A stretch of 25,246 bases of DNA from CAYWGR01 sp964458015 (lineage in GTDB: Bacteria > Planctomycetota > Planctomycetia > Pirellulales > Thermoguttaceae), in NCBI GenBank assembly GCA_964458015.1, contig CAYWGR010000075.1:1-25246 (forward strand), written 5' to 3'. This document shows positions 7,378-16,189 of the stretch, in pieces (the stretch's first letter is position 1; each line of letters begins with the position of its first letter). The notes below the pieces were generated by a model. It was given only the letters and a program-made list of their open reading frames with translations. It had not been told where the DNA came from and ran no database searches. Made by a program: the position numbers and the translations under genes.

Positions 7378-8583
7378 TTATTCCGTCACCTTGAGCTCAA
7401 ATACTGGACTGCAAAATGATCCAGGCCATTCTCCTATTGTTCTGTCTGCCAGCCAACCGCTATCGTAGATGAGTTGGACACGATATGTCCCGAATTTGGA
7501 AAACTCACAAAGAGCGGAGATGTCCAGCGAACGAGCATAGGCCTGCTTTATATCCAGTACGTGTGATTTTAACGTACGCGAGTCCCTGCTCCCGACCCTG
7601 GCAGGCCACACAAATTCACGCTTCCCATCTGGCAGGATTCGCCGCAGCCCCCAGAACGCCGTTTCACCTTCCATGTCCAATAGGGTAACGGCTGTTCCAA
7701 CATTGTCTAAAAATCGGATCTCAACAGGAAGAATCTTTTTCTCATGTTGTTTGAAAGTATGGGAGCGGCCTATAGCGATCTGAAAGGACGGCATTTGCGT
7801 GCGGCTTCCAAATGGATAATCAAAATAGTTCGATAGTGTGGCAGAGTGCATATAGAGCGAGGAGCCTGTCGAGTAGCTGGGCGCAAAAAACAAGTCATCC
7901 GTTTCACGCGGTCGCCACCAATCCCACTCATTGGTAATCTTCCATTCGTAGTTCTTATCATTGGCGTGCAATACCAAGCCGCGGATGCAATTGGCACTTA
8001 GACAAACCAACTCTTTGTGATCGGGATCTTGAAAAATCCGTAAGAGTTGAATGCCCTTTCCTATTCCATTCGAAATGTCTTGCCAGTGCTCCCCCGAGTC
8101 GACTGACATGAGAATCCGATTGTAGTGAGTAAAGTTTGCGATGCCATAAATCACGCCGTCATCATGGATGAAAATGTGGACGAAATCGTGTTCGGCAGAT
8201 AATAGTTTCCATTTCTTTCCCGCAAGGTCGAAGCGATAGAGGCCAAACGTTTTAATGTTAATCGAAGGAATCTTCCAGCCAATCCATCTTGGCGTGAAGT
8301 AGTAGATGAAAGAGGAAGTCGGCGATTGTGCAGCGAAGTAGCCGTCAAGGGGAATACGATCTTCGATGGGAAGCGGCGCCCAACGCTTGTCACTTTTCGA
8401 CGCCTGATAAAGACCTTTTGGGCAGGAAACAAAGATTTCATCCCGTCGCACGAGAACAGAGCAAAGCCGCTCCTGTAGGTCTCCGTCAGATGCAGCGGAG
8501 GTATCCTGACAACCGGCAAACAACAAAATCAGGAAAACTGCTGTTACCACAGTAGGAGCTCTCGAAGATTTGCGGCTGCTCAT
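7378..8583 (-). CDS. Asp-box lipoprotein, unknown function
   Basis: A predicted lipoprotein of 401 residues; no specific function is recognised. The chosen start at 8583 gives a hydrophobic leader ending in the lipobox LFAGC, so Cys would be lipidated after export. The frame is open for 56 more codons upstream, but those would sit inside the preceding gene and hide the leader. The start overlaps the preceding stop as ATGA, a sign of translational coupling. Around the middle, SVDSGEHWQDI is an Asp-box (SxDxGxxW), the beta-hairpin motif of sialidase-like and BNR beta-propellers; repeated short aromatic beta-strand segments elsewhere (LYRFDLAGKKWKLL) fit a propeller. The C-terminal 100 residues (GTYRVQLIYDSGW) look like a separate beta domain. 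Confidence 0.75.
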   Translation of the reverse strand: MSSRKSSRAPTVVTAVFLILLFAGCQDTSAASDGDLQERLCSVLVRRDEIFVSCPKGLYQASKSDKRWAPLPIEDRIPLDGYFAAQSPTSSFIYYFTPRWIGWKIPSINIKTFGLYRFDLAGKKWKLLSAEHDFVHIFIHDDGVIYGIANFTHYNRILMSVDSGEHWQDISNGIGKGIQLLRIFQDPDHKELVCLSANCIRGLVLHANDKNYEWKITNEWDWWRPRETDDLFFAPSYSTGSSLYMHSATLSNYFDYPFGSRTQMPSFQIAIGRSHTFKQHEKKILPVEIRFLDNVGTAVTLLDMEGETAFWGLRRILPDGKREFVWPARVGSRDSRTLKSHVLDIKQAYARSLDISALCEFSKFGTYRVQLIYDSGWLADRTIGEWPGSFCSPVFELKVTE

Positions 8584-9581
8584 TTGTCCGTTTTCCCGCC
8601 CCGTTTTCCACCACCCTTGTATTCTTCGATATGCGTAACTTGGCCGTTCTCGTTCCACCGTCGCCACGTTCCAATCTCCTTGCCGTGATCGTATTGGCCC
8701 TCGTCGGACTTGTTGCCATTTCGGTGCCATCCCGTTATAGTCCCGTGGCAAATGCCCATGATATAATGTTGTTCGGATAATTTGGCCCCGTCATCATAGA
8801 AAGCAGTCAAAGTGCCGTCGGGCTGTCCATTGCGATACTGGATTTCGCTAGCCTTCTGCCCATTGACATGCCAAATCACCCACAAGCCCGTATATCCGGC
8901 AGGCAGGCTGACCCACACCTGTCGCACATCCTGAACCAAGACCGGAGGAGTTGGGCTCAGTTTTCCTCGCCCTAAGTCCACATCGGAATCGCGCTGCACC
9001 CCTTCGCGGCCGGACAAGGGGCTACGCCTTTCATCGAATGAGTAGATAGCAGTCTTCCAGTAATCATCTAGCCGATAGGTGTTAACGCTAATGACACCCA
9101 TACAGGATTTCCCTTGCAGGGTTGTTCGACGTTCAGCAGGCGAACGCTCTGGCATTAGCAATTGGAGCGCTTCGTCCGACGTCATGCCCGGCTTAAGTTG
9201 GGCAACTCGCTGCTCCCAATATGCCTTCGGTTGGTAATTGGGACTTCCAGTAGGGTCCGCGGCAAAAATAGACCGCATGCACTCCGCTGCGTATGCTCGA
9301 ACGTCATTGCGAGGATCGCCCAAAGCCTTCACCAGGGCAGGGGCCGCAGGCTTCCCGATCTTGATGAGCGCCTGCACCGCGGCGGCACACTCGCTTTTGT
9401 TGGAGCTTCCAAGGCGGGCAATTTCAACAGCAATGAGTGCTTCCTGATCTGTTGGCCGAGGAGTAGGTGGCTCGGCATCGGCCGCAGTGACGCCCGCGAA
9501 CTCGGGCCTTACTATGCCGACCAAAGCAATCTGAGAACCAGCGATGGCCACCACAAGCAAGACGGCATAATACTTGCCCAT
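8580..9581 (-). CDS. Exported HEAT-MORN repeat protein
   Basis: A 333-residue protein with an N-terminal hydrophobic segment (YYAVLLVVAIAGSQIALVGIV) that is a signal peptide or anchor. Residues about 50-105 form HEAT-like helices (IGKPAAPALVKALGDPRNDVRAYAAECM). From about 225 to 325 there are three to four MORN-type repeats of 22-25 residues with the G-x-W-x-x-W/NG pattern (WVIWHVNGQKASEIQYRNG; GTITGWHRNGNKSDEGQYDHG; GTWRRWNENGQ), the variant found in YwqK-like proteins. The ATG at 9581 has AGG 8 bases before it; a GTG three codons earlier is possible. It starts 10 bases after the upstream small gene and overlaps the Asp-box lipoprotein gene by 4 bases. The repeats suggest a binding or scaffold role outside the cytoplasm; no enzyme motif is visible. 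Confidence 0.8.
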   Translation of the reverse strand: MGKYYAVLLVVAIAGSQIALVGIVRPEFAGVTAADAEPPTPRPTDQEALIAVEIARLGSSNKSECAAAVQALIKIGKPAAPALVKALGDPRNDVRAYAAECMRSIFAADPTGSPNYQPKAYWEQRVAQLKPGMTSDEALQLLMPERSPAERRTTLQGKSCMGVISVNTYRLDDYWKTAIYSFDERRSPLSGREGVQRDSDVDLGRGKLSPTPPVLVQDVRQVWVSLPAGYTGLWVIWHVNGQKASEIQYRNGQPDGTLTAFYDDGAKLSEQHYIMGICHGTITGWHRNGNKSDEGQYDHGKEIGTWRRWNENGQVTHIEEYKGGGKRGGKTDK

Positions 9582-9591
9582 TACAGACACC

Positions 9592-9861
9592 TCAGAACGA
9601 AGGCTTCAGCAGCTCCTTTTCCTTCTCTTTTGCCTTTCTCGCTTCCCACTTGCCTTCAATTTCTTTCACTTCTTCCCGGACCTTTTCTCTTGCCTCTTTG
9701 ATGTCGGATCGCATTTTATTGCGATCGACCGAAACGTCGATGTTGACCTTGTTGCTTGCCGGGTCGGTAACCGTCTCAGAAAAGCTGTACCAGCCTCGGA
9801 AGTATCCGACGACGATCAAACCTAAGAATGCTGCAACCACCAATTTACTTAGCAAACGCAT
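9592..9861 (-). CDS. Small membrane protein, charged tail
   Basis: An 89-residue protein of unknown function. MRLLSKLVVAAFLGLIVVGY is one transmembrane or signal segment, followed by a short polar stretch (about 25-48) and a strongly charged, helix-prone C-terminal half rich in Lys, Glu and Arg (REKVREEVKEIEG and on) that could form a coiled coil. The start at 9861 has GAGGAG 7 bases upstream; the 14 codons before it add a charged segment and are unlikely to be translated. It is the first gene of a close run with the HEAT-MORN and Asp-box genes. Confidence 0.75.
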   Translation of the reverse strand: MRLLSKLVVAAFLGLIVVGYFRGWYSFSETVTDPASNKVNIDVSVDRNKMRSDIKEAREKVREEVKEIEGKWEARKAKEKEKELLKPSF

Positions 9862-9930
9862 AATCGGCTCCTCTCTTAGCTTCCTTCCTCGGGAAAACTG
9901 CAAAATACTGCCATTTACCCGTGAACTTCG

Positions 9931-9955
9931 TCATTCTGAGCGAAGCGAAGAATCT
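9931..9955. repeat. Dispersed 25-base hairpin repeat, copy 1
   Basis: Reads TCATTCTGAGCGAAGCGAAG followed by AATCT. ATTCT and AGAAT can pair around an 11-base loop. A second copy stands at 17914-17938, with ATCCT and AGGAT as arms. It lies in the 285-base gap upstream of the small membrane protein gene; nothing else is recognised in that gap. Confidence 0.7.
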
Positions 9956-10146
9956 TGCCGGCGGAAAGACTTGCGCCATGTTGGCCAGATTTTTCGTCAG
10001 AATGACCGCAAATCGGACTTTGCAACTCCCTTGGCTTCCTTCCTCGGCATCCCTCAATAAATACGCCACGAAAAGTAACCGGCGGATACACAGCATAGCG
10101 CTTTTTTCGTAGCTCGATTACTTTTTATCCCATGCCATCCCGATTT

Positions 10147-12951
10147 TCACGGAGCTTTTATTACAAACCGATACTGTCCGCTGCCGACCTGAAAAATGGC
10201 CGCTCCAGACTGGGCAGGCATCTTTGTCACGCCCGGCGCTTCGCCCGCTTTCCGATCGCCTTCGGTCACCGATTCCGGCTCGTTCGTGGGCACATACACC
10301 GCGGCCGTTGTATTAGGCGGAACGCTGACCTCCATCTCCAAACGGCCCGATGCGATACGCCACTTGCAAGCCACCGCTCCTCGTATACTGTTATACCGGG
10401 TTTCCGCGTGGGTCAAACCTCGGGCCATGCAAGGTTGAATCGTGATGCGGTCGAATCCGTCGGCCGCTTTCTGCGGCTGAATGCCGCCCAGGTCCTTTAT
10501 GAACCATTCGCTCACCGTGCCGAACATCGGGTGATTATGGGAATAAACATTGTCGGAAAATTCCCAATGCTCCCAAAGCGTCGTGGCATCGCGTTCAAGC
10601 ATGTGCCCCCAACCGGGAAACGCGGTCTGATTCACAATATTGTAAGCCAGATCCGTCCGCCCATAACGGCTTAACGATTGCAATAGATACGGCGTGCCGA
10701 AAATACCCGTCGCCAGGCGGCCCTCACGTCGTCGCACGGCATCGGCCATCGCTTCGATCGCCGCTTGCCGCTGTTCCGGCGGCACGAAATCAAAATACAA
10801 CGCAAACGCCTGACATGCCTGCGTGCCGCCGTCGATGCGGCCAGTCCTCGGATTGAAAAACTTCTTCAAAAATGCCGTGTGGATCCGTTTGGCCAATTCG
10901 CGATACTGCCGGGCATCGTCTTGCTTGCCTAACAACTCAGCGAATCGTGCGACCATCGCCGCGTTGAAACAATAGAACGCCGTGCTGGTAATGGCCGTCG
11001 GTTTCGGATCGAGGCTTTCATGATCCCCGATGCATTTGGTGATGATGTCGTTGGTCGCATTGGCGCGAAGAAATTCAAGCTGCTTTCGCGCGGCCGGATA
11101 CTGCTCGCGAATCAAACGCAAATCGCCGTAATACTGGTACAACTTATATTGAAGCAGCGGAAACGCCAACTGCCAGCCGATCGGCCCCGACTTATCGCCA
11201 AGCCCTTCATCCGCAATGCCCACATAGGGAGCCGTTTCGGTCATTCCGCCCAAAGGCCGAGCGGCATCGGCAAAATCTCGCACCGTTTTCGTATAAAACG
11301 CCGCCATATCGTAGTTCCGAATGAAGGCATCGCACGTGGCCACGATGTCGCCGCCGTATCCAAACCGTTCGCGGTGCGGGCAATCCGACTGCACGCTGAA
11401 CAAGTTGCTCAAAAACGTCCATCGGGTCATCTGTTGGATGCGGTTGAAACGTTCGTTCGAGCAGGCGAACGTGCCCGCCTCGGCCACGTCGGCCGATAGA
11501 CGCTGCCCCTCGATGGCGTCCAGCTTGGGCGTGCCGGGATAGCCGGTCACTTCGACATAGCGAAACCCATGCCATGTGAAGCGCGGCGCATAAACTTCCT
11601 CGCCGCGGCCCGAGAGGATATACGTGTCGCTTTGATAAGCCAATTGAGGATACTGCCCATCCTGATTCTCGGCGTCACCTTTGATTTGTCCGCAACAGCT
11701 CGTCATCACATTGAGCGTTCCGTCGGTATGAATCAACTCGCCGTAGCGCAGCTTCACTTTCGTGCCGCTGGGCCCGCGAACTCGCAATTGCACGCGGCCG
11801 GCGTAGTTCTGCCCCATGTCGAATACAAAAACGCCCGGCTGGGGCTCCGTGCGTTTCACGGGCTTAAGCACTCCCGTCACACGGATCGGCGGCTGCATCT
11901 GCGCACAAAGTTTTCCAATCGGTTCGGTTGCGATTTTCGCATCGGCCCACGATGAATCGACAAAGCCCGGTCGATTCCAATCCGGCGAATCACGGCCCGC
12001 ATCGTAAACTTCGCCCAAGTAGATATTATTGCGCAGCATGGGGCTCGGCGCGGTTTTCCAAGTTTCATCGGTCGCAACAATCTGCCTCTCGCCGTCGGCA
12101 TACTCGATTTCCAGTTGCGCGATGACGCGCGGCCGGCCGATGGTCAAATGTTGTCGCAGGTTGAGCCAACCCCACATCTTCAATGGCAAGGGATTATACC
12201 AACCGTTTCCCAACAACAGCCCCCAGCAATTGCGGCCTTCGACCACCTGCGGCGTCACGTCATACGTGCTGTATAACACTCGTTTCGAATAGTCGGTCCA
12301 GCCCGGATCCAACAGTCGGTCGCCGATATCATGGCCGTTCAACCGCGCACAGCCGTACCCAAGGCCCGCCATATAAAGCCTCGCCCTTTGCACCGGCTTC
12401 GACACCGTAAATTCCTTGCGAAATCGCGGCGCGGGATCGTTTTTGAAAAAATCAGCATTGTTCGCAGGTGTCGGCTTGCCGTCGTTGATCCACTTGGCTT
12501 TCCAATCCTCCGGCTGCACCAGGGCGATTTCCCATGTTGCCGGCTTGCTCCAAACCGACGCCCGACCATCGCGATCCCAAACGCGAACCTTCCAGAAGCA
12601 TCGCATCCGGCTGGCCAACGGCTTCCCGGCATACTCGACCTGGATCGTCGCGTTCGATTCCACCTTGCCGCTATCCCAAAGATCGCCTTGATCTTTGGCC
12701 AAAACTTCCTCGCTCGTGGCCGTCAGAATCTGATAAGCCGTTTGCTTCTGGCCGCGATCCTTCACGTCAGCCGCCTGCAAAATCCAACTCAGACGAGGTT
12801 GCAACACATCGATGCCGAGCGGATCGACGAGATATTCGCAACGCAATTGGGCCGGCGTCAATCCGGCGGCCTCGGCGGCTTGCAATTGCACTGCTAAAGC
12901 TTGCAAAACAAAAAAAGACAAGATCAATACAACTATTTTCAACCGGATCAT
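10147..12951 (-). CDS. Secreted alpha-L-rhamnosidase, GH78
   Basis: Glycoside hydrolase of family 78, which removes terminal alpha-L-rhamnose from plant or algal polysaccharides and glycosides by inversion. The protein of 934 residues begins MIRLKIVVLILSFFVLQALA, a clear signal peptide, so it acts in the periplasm or outside. The N-terminal third has the beta-sandwich pattern of the rhamnosidase N domain (LRCEYLVDPLGID; PRLSWIL). The catalytic (alpha/alpha)6 barrel is marked by DCPHRERFGYGGD, holding the general acid Glu, and by TTLWEHWE, holding the general base Glu. The length fits the family. The ATG at 12951 has AGGA upstream; a TTG three codons earlier is the alternative. No transporter or regulator neighbours it, so no utilisation locus is visible. 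Confidence 0.92.
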   Translation of the reverse strand: MIRLKIVVLILSFFVLQALAVQLQAAEAAGLTPAQLRCEYLVDPLGIDVLQPRLSWILQAADVKDRGQKQTAYQILTATSEEVLAKDQGDLWDSGKVESNATIQVEYAGKPLASRMRCFWKVRVWDRDGRASVWSKPATWEIALVQPEDWKAKWINDGKPTPANNADFFKNDPAPRFRKEFTVSKPVQRARLYMAGLGYGCARLNGHDIGDRLLDPGWTDYSKRVLYSTYDVTPQVVEGRNCWGLLLGNGWYNPLPLKMWGWLNLRQHLTIGRPRVIAQLEIEYADGERQIVATDETWKTAPSPMLRNNIYLGEVYDAGRDSPDWNRPGFVDSSWADAKIATEPIGKLCAQMQPPIRVTGVLKPVKRTEPQPGVFVFDMGQNYAGRVQLRVRGPSGTKVKLRYGELIHTDGTLNVMTSCCGQIKGDAENQDGQYPQLAYQSDTYILSGRGEEVYAPRFTWHGFRYVEVTGYPGTPKLDAIEGQRLSADVAEAGTFACSNERFNRIQQMTRWTFLSNLFSVQSDCPHRERFGYGGDIVATCDAFIRNYDMAAFYTKTVRDFADAARPLGGMTETAPYVGIADEGLGDKSGPIGWQLAFPLLQYKLYQYYGDLRLIREQYPAARKQLEFLRANATNDIITKCIGDHESLDPKPTAITSTAFYCFNAAMVARFAELLGKQDDARQYRELAKRIHTAFLKKFFNPRTGRIDGGTQACQAFALYFDFVPPEQRQAAIEAMADAVRRREGRLATGIFGTPYLLQSLSRYGRTDLAYNIVNQTAFPGWGHMLERDATTLWEHWEFSDNVYSHNHPMFGTVSEWFIKDLGGIQPQKAADGFDRITIQPCMARGLTHAETRYNSIRGAVACKWRIASGRLEMEVSVPPNTTAAVYVPTNEPESVTEGDRKAGEAPGVTKMPAQSGAAIFQVGSGQYRFVIKAP

Positions 12952-12993
12952 TGGAATCAATCCTAAACAAAACCGTGTAGGTTCGTATGAAAA

Positions 12994-13491
12994 CTAATCC
13001 GTTAGTCTCTTCAAGATCCCGATCTTTTGAACGGCGTCTCGCAAAGATTCTCGCACCAACAACTCGCTCAACCGTCTTTCCGATCCGCCGAAATAGTGCC
13101 GACCGTCAATGCTGAAAGCAACTTCCTCGTGCAGCGTCTCATTAAGATTCAGCTTGTATTGTGCTCCGTTATTCAGACGGATCTCCAGCACTCCGAGCGG
13201 CGTCCACTGGATGCCCGACCAATCGCAACGGCATGGCTTCAATGCCGTCAGAATTTCGGAAAAGGCTTGTGGCTTCAGCGGTATCGTCTCTTCCTTGCTT
13301 ACGATTCGCCCATAGATCGTCAATTGCATCGAAGCAACGTCTTTCGCCTCGATCGTCGAGATAGGGCAGTATCGCACCCAATACACCCCATACCCAACTG
13401 CAAGCACACACACCACGAACAATCCCAGCACTAGCGTAGGATGCCGCTTGCGTGGAATGGTCTTTTCTGCGGGAAGATCGATTATTTCCAT
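12994..13491 (-). CDS. Single-pass membrane protein, unknown
   Basis: A 165-residue protein I cannot assign. After a charged cytoplasmic start (about 1-17) comes one transmembrane segment, LVLGLFVVCVLAVGYGVYWV. The remaining 125 residues should be outside the membrane and look like a mixed alpha/beta domain with one CxC (PCRCDW) and a segment IQWTPLGVLEIRLNNG. The ATG at 13491 has no clear ribosome site. It lies between the rhamnosidase gene, 42 bases away, and the fliM-like gene, 56 bases away, all on one strand, but nothing ties its function to either. Confidence 0.7.
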   Translation of the reverse strand: MEIIDLPAEKTIPRKRHPTLVLGLFVVCVLAVGYGVYWVRYCPISTIEAKDVASMQLTIYGRIVSKEETIPLKPQAFSEILTALKPCRCDWSGIQWTPLGVLEIRLNNGAQYKLNLNETLHEEVAFSIDGRHYFGGSERRLSELLVRESLRDAVQKIGILKRLTD

Positions 13492-13547
13492 GTCAATAAA
13501 CGGATATCCGATGAGAAACTACGCCCCTTTTCAATACCTACTACCGC

Positions 13548-14405
13548 TCAGGGCGTCACCGGCGGAGATTGCTCGACGCTCTGGGTCAGCCGAACCGCCT
13601 TGCGGCCGCGATAGACGCCCGGCTTGCCGAAAAAGCGAGTGCCGCCCGCGATCGACACCGTAACCGGATTGTCGATCAAGGTTTCCATCGCGATAATGTC
13701 GCCCGCTCGCAGATCGGCCAATTCGGCGGCGGTGATTTGCGTTTCGGCCAATGTCACTTTGATCTCGGCCAACGAACTCGCGGCCGGACGCTGGATCGGT
13801 GATGGATCCTCGGCCAATAACTGGTCGCTAAGTCGCTCGATCACCTTGCACGGCCAACAAAATCGCAACATCCCACGCTGCTGACCAACGAACAACTCGT
13901 AACTGGCCAAAACAACCATCTCATCGGCAGGCAAAATCCGCAACAAACGCGGATTGTCCTCGGCCTGGAGTATCTCCAGCTTCAACTCAAGCACATTTTT
14001 CCACGCCTGGCAATACTCTTGGAGAAATAATCGCACGATCCGCGCGCTCAGCGACAATTCAATTTCCGTCAACGGCCGACACGGCAGCGGATCGTTCTCA
14101 CCGTTGCCGCCCAACAGGCGGTCGATCATCGAATGCAAAATCGCCGGCTCGATTTCAAGCATGGGCCGCGCGTCGAGCGGATCGGCTTGAAGAAGATAGA
14201 AACAGGCCGGCGTCGGCACATTGTAGACGAACTGCCCGTAGGTAAGCCGCTCCACGCCCGTCAGACCCGCCTTAACCGAGGCTCGCAACAATACCGACAA
14301 CGACGCCCCGAATTCACGAGCCATGCTCTCGTGCAAAACGCGCAGCCGCCGCATCAGAGGGCTATTCGCGCCATGCCGGCATTGAAGATCAATTCCCTGA
14401 TCCAT
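13548..14405 (-). CDS. fliM: FliM-like flagellar switch protein
   Basis: Resembles the flagellar motor switch protein FliM, which forms the C-ring and receives CheY-P. The 285 residues contain the FliM middle domain (RRLRVLHESMAREFGASLSVLLRA; LEIEPAILHSMIDRLLGGNG) and a C-terminal SpoA/FliN-like domain (IKVTLAETQITAAELADLRAGDIIAME, then PGVYRGRKAVRL). The N-terminal EIDALL motif that binds CheY-P in FliM is absent: the frame begins MDQGIDLQCRHG about 20 residues before the middle domain. The start is well supported, with AAGGA 8 bases before the ATG, so the loss seems real. Usual FliM length is about 330. No other flagellar gene is in the window. A SpoA protein of a type III secretion system is a less likely alternative. 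Confidence 0.85.
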   Translation of the reverse strand: MDQGIDLQCRHGANSPLMRRLRVLHESMAREFGASLSVLLRASVKAGLTGVERLTYGQFVYNVPTPACFYLLQADPLDARPMLEIEPAILHSMIDRLLGGNGENDPLPCRPLTEIELSLSARIVRLFLQEYCQAWKNVLELKLEILQAEDNPRLLRILPADEMVVLASYELFVGQQRGMLRFCWPCKVIERLSDQLLAEDPSPIQRPAASSLAEIKVTLAETQITAAELADLRAGDIIAMETLIDNPVTVSIAGGTRFFGKPGVYRGRKAVRLTQSVEQSPPVTP

Positions 14406-14455
14406 CCCGTCGATCCTTCAGCAATCCCCGTAAATCCTCTTGCAGTACCTTAACT

Positions 14456-14496
14456 CTATCCTCTAGCCCCTAATCCCTAGTCCCTAGCCCCTAGTC
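14456..14496. repeat. Heptamer array, CTARYCC type
   Basis: Six units starting at 14456, 14463, 14470, 14477, 14484 and 14491: CTATCCT, CTAGCCC, CTAATCC, CTAGTCC, CTAGCCC, CTAGTC. The period is exactly 7 bases. The CTA of the fifth unit is, on the minus strand, the TAG stop of proA, and the array encodes the last residues Thr-Arg-Gly of ProA. Confidence 0.85.
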
Positions 14497-15743
14497 TGCC
14501 CCGCGCCATACACCACATACTTGTAGCTGGTCAATTCGTTGATGCCGCACGGTCCCCGGGCGTGGAACTTGTCCGTGCTGATGCCGATCTCGGCGCCCAG
14601 GCCGAACTCGCCGCCGTCGTTGAACCGCGTGCTCGCGTTGATCATCACCGCCGAGCTGTCGATCCTCGCGGCAAACTCACGGGCAGCGTCCAAATCGCGC
14701 GTCACGATGGCTTCGGTATGCTGTGAACTGTATCGGTTGATATGTTCGATGGCCTCGTCGAGCGAATCCACCACCTTGCACGAAATAATCGGGCCAAGAT
14801 ACTCGGCCGAAAAATCATCCTCCGACGCCGCTACGGCCGATGGCAACAGCTTACGTGTGCGGTCGTCGCCGCGAACTTCAACGCCGCGATCGGCCAAGGC
14901 CTTGCCGACTCGGGGCAACAACACGTCGGCCGCCGCACGGTGAACCACCAGCGATTCGGCCGCATTGCATACGCCCATCCGCTGACACTTGGCGTTCACC
15001 ACGATCTTTTCCGCCATCTCGGGATCGGCCGTTGCATCGAGATACACGTGGCAATTGCCGGCGTAATGCTTGATGACCGGCATTCGTGCTTCTTCGCTAA
15101 CCCGGCGGATCAAACTCTCGCCGCCGCGCGGAATGCAAAGATTGATATACTCGGGCATGTGAAGCAATTCGCCCACCGCCGCGCGATCCGTCGTCGAAAC
15201 CAACTGCACGGCATCGGCAGGCAACCCGGCGTCGGCGGCCGCCTCGGCCAAAATTTCGGTAATGGCGGTGTTCGAGTGAACCGCCTCTTTGCCGCCGCGC
15301 AGGATCACGGCATTGCCCGCCTTCACACACAGCGCCGCGGCATCGGCCGTCACGTTGGGGCGCGATTCGTAAATGAAAAAAATCACGCCCATCGCCGCCC
15401 GAACCTTTTGCACTTCCAAACCGTTCGGACGGATCGAACTCGAAATGATCTCTCCAATGGGTTCCGGCAACGCGGCCACTTCGCCCAAGGCCTTGGCCAT
15501 GTCGGCAATCCGCTGCGGAGTCAGACGCAGCCGGTCCACAGCCGCATCCGAAAGCCCATAGCTCGGCGCAGCGGCAATATCCAGCCGATTGGCCTCGGCC
15601 AATGCCAGCGTCCGCTCGCCCAGTAGCCGGGCGCAACGATGAAGCCAATCTTGTTTTTTCGCGCCGGAAATGGCGGCCAAATCGGCAGAAGCGCGCTTCG
15701 CCCGCCGGGCCATGTCGAGACAGTATTCGTGGAGGTCGCTCAT
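14484..15743 (-). CDS. proA: Gamma-glutamyl phosphate reductase ProA
   Basis: Second step of proline synthesis: NADPH-dependent reduction of gamma-glutamyl phosphate to glutamate semialdehyde. The 419 residues match the family length. Visible motifs: EIISSSIRPNGLEVQKVRAA and FIYESRPNVTADAAALC near 98-139, GNAVILRGGKEAVHSN for cofactor binding (143-158), LCIPRGG (202-208), and the catalytic Cys259 in AKCQRMGVCNAAE. The C-terminal substrate region is normal (NASTRFNDGGEFGLGAEIGISTDK, then RGPCGINELTSYKYV). The ATG at 15743 has AAGG about 10 bases upstream. proB is not adjacent. The final three codons and the stop come from a heptamer repeat array. Confidence 0.97.
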   Translation of the reverse strand: MSDLHEYCLDMARRAKRASADLAAISGAKKQDWLHRCARLLGERTLALAEANRLDIAAAPSYGLSDAAVDRLRLTPQRIADMAKALGEVAALPEPIGEIISSSIRPNGLEVQKVRAAMGVIFFIYESRPNVTADAAALCVKAGNAVILRGGKEAVHSNTAITEILAEAAADAGLPADAVQLVSTTDRAAVGELLHMPEYINLCIPRGGESLIRRVSEEARMPVIKHYAGNCHVYLDATADPEMAEKIVVNAKCQRMGVCNAAESLVVHRAAADVLLPRVGKALADRGVEVRGDDRTRKLLPSAVAASEDDFSAEYLGPIISCKVVDSLDEAIEHINRYSSQHTEAIVTRDLDAAREFAARIDSSAVMINASTRFNDGGEFGLGAEIGISTDKFHARGPCGINELTSYKYVVYGAGQTRG

Positions 15744-15870
15744 CGAAAATACACCTTGGTTCTACAAACCCACCCTTAGAAGTATCCTCGACGGCCGCCG
15801 GGAAGTCAACGCCGATTGGGTGCAGTAACGGATTTTGGCGGTTTGTCCACGAACCGCAAAATCCAAAACA

Positions 15871-16068
15871 GTTTAGAATAGCCGGGAGCTAACAGCTCCC
15901 GGAATACGCCCAGATTGCACGACATTTTAAAATAGCCGGGAGCTAACAGCTCCCGGAATACGCGCGAATTGCACCACCGTTTAACGGCCGACGCTACCTC
16001 ACCCCTATGTTTAGCGGCCGACGGTACGTCACCCCTATGTTTAGCGGCCGACCGTACGTCGGCCCCAT
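15871..16068. repeat. Composite palindromic repeat, locus A
   Basis: Two copies of a 21-base dyad (15882-15902 and 15936-15956; arm CCGGGAGCT, loop AAC, complementary arm), each preceded by a GTTTAGAATAG-like string. The second is followed by a 22-base linker (15957-15978) and three direct units of exactly 30 bases (15979, 16009 and 16039 to 16068) that begin GTTTARCGGCCGAC. In the last unit GGCCGAC and GTCGGCC form a 7-base stem. The flanking parts of the 446-base proA-folP gap show nothing else I can name. Confidence 0.9.
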
Positions 16069-16189
16069 TACCAAGCTAACCCGGTAGTAGCAAAACAACT
16101 CAACTTACCCAACTTGACCATAAAAGTTACTGCACCCCGCCAATTCAAAACCCTTCTGTAGTGTCTAACCGTCTCGCTCAAAACAACAA

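Noticed and set aside
7378..8751. Longer version of the Asp-box protein starting at 8751
   Set aside because: The added 56 residues lie inside the HEAT-MORN gene and would bury the lipoprotein signal; the ATGA overlap start at 8583 is better.
14742..15626. Long plus-strand open frame of 294 codons
   Set aside because: It lies fully inside proA on the other strand; the translation is rich in His, Arg and Gly without domains, as expected for a shadow of a GC-rich gene.
15979..16068. Tandem 30-base units resembling a CRISPR array
   Set aside because: The units abut each other with no spacers between them, the same units recur in tandem elsewhere, and no cas gene is in the window.
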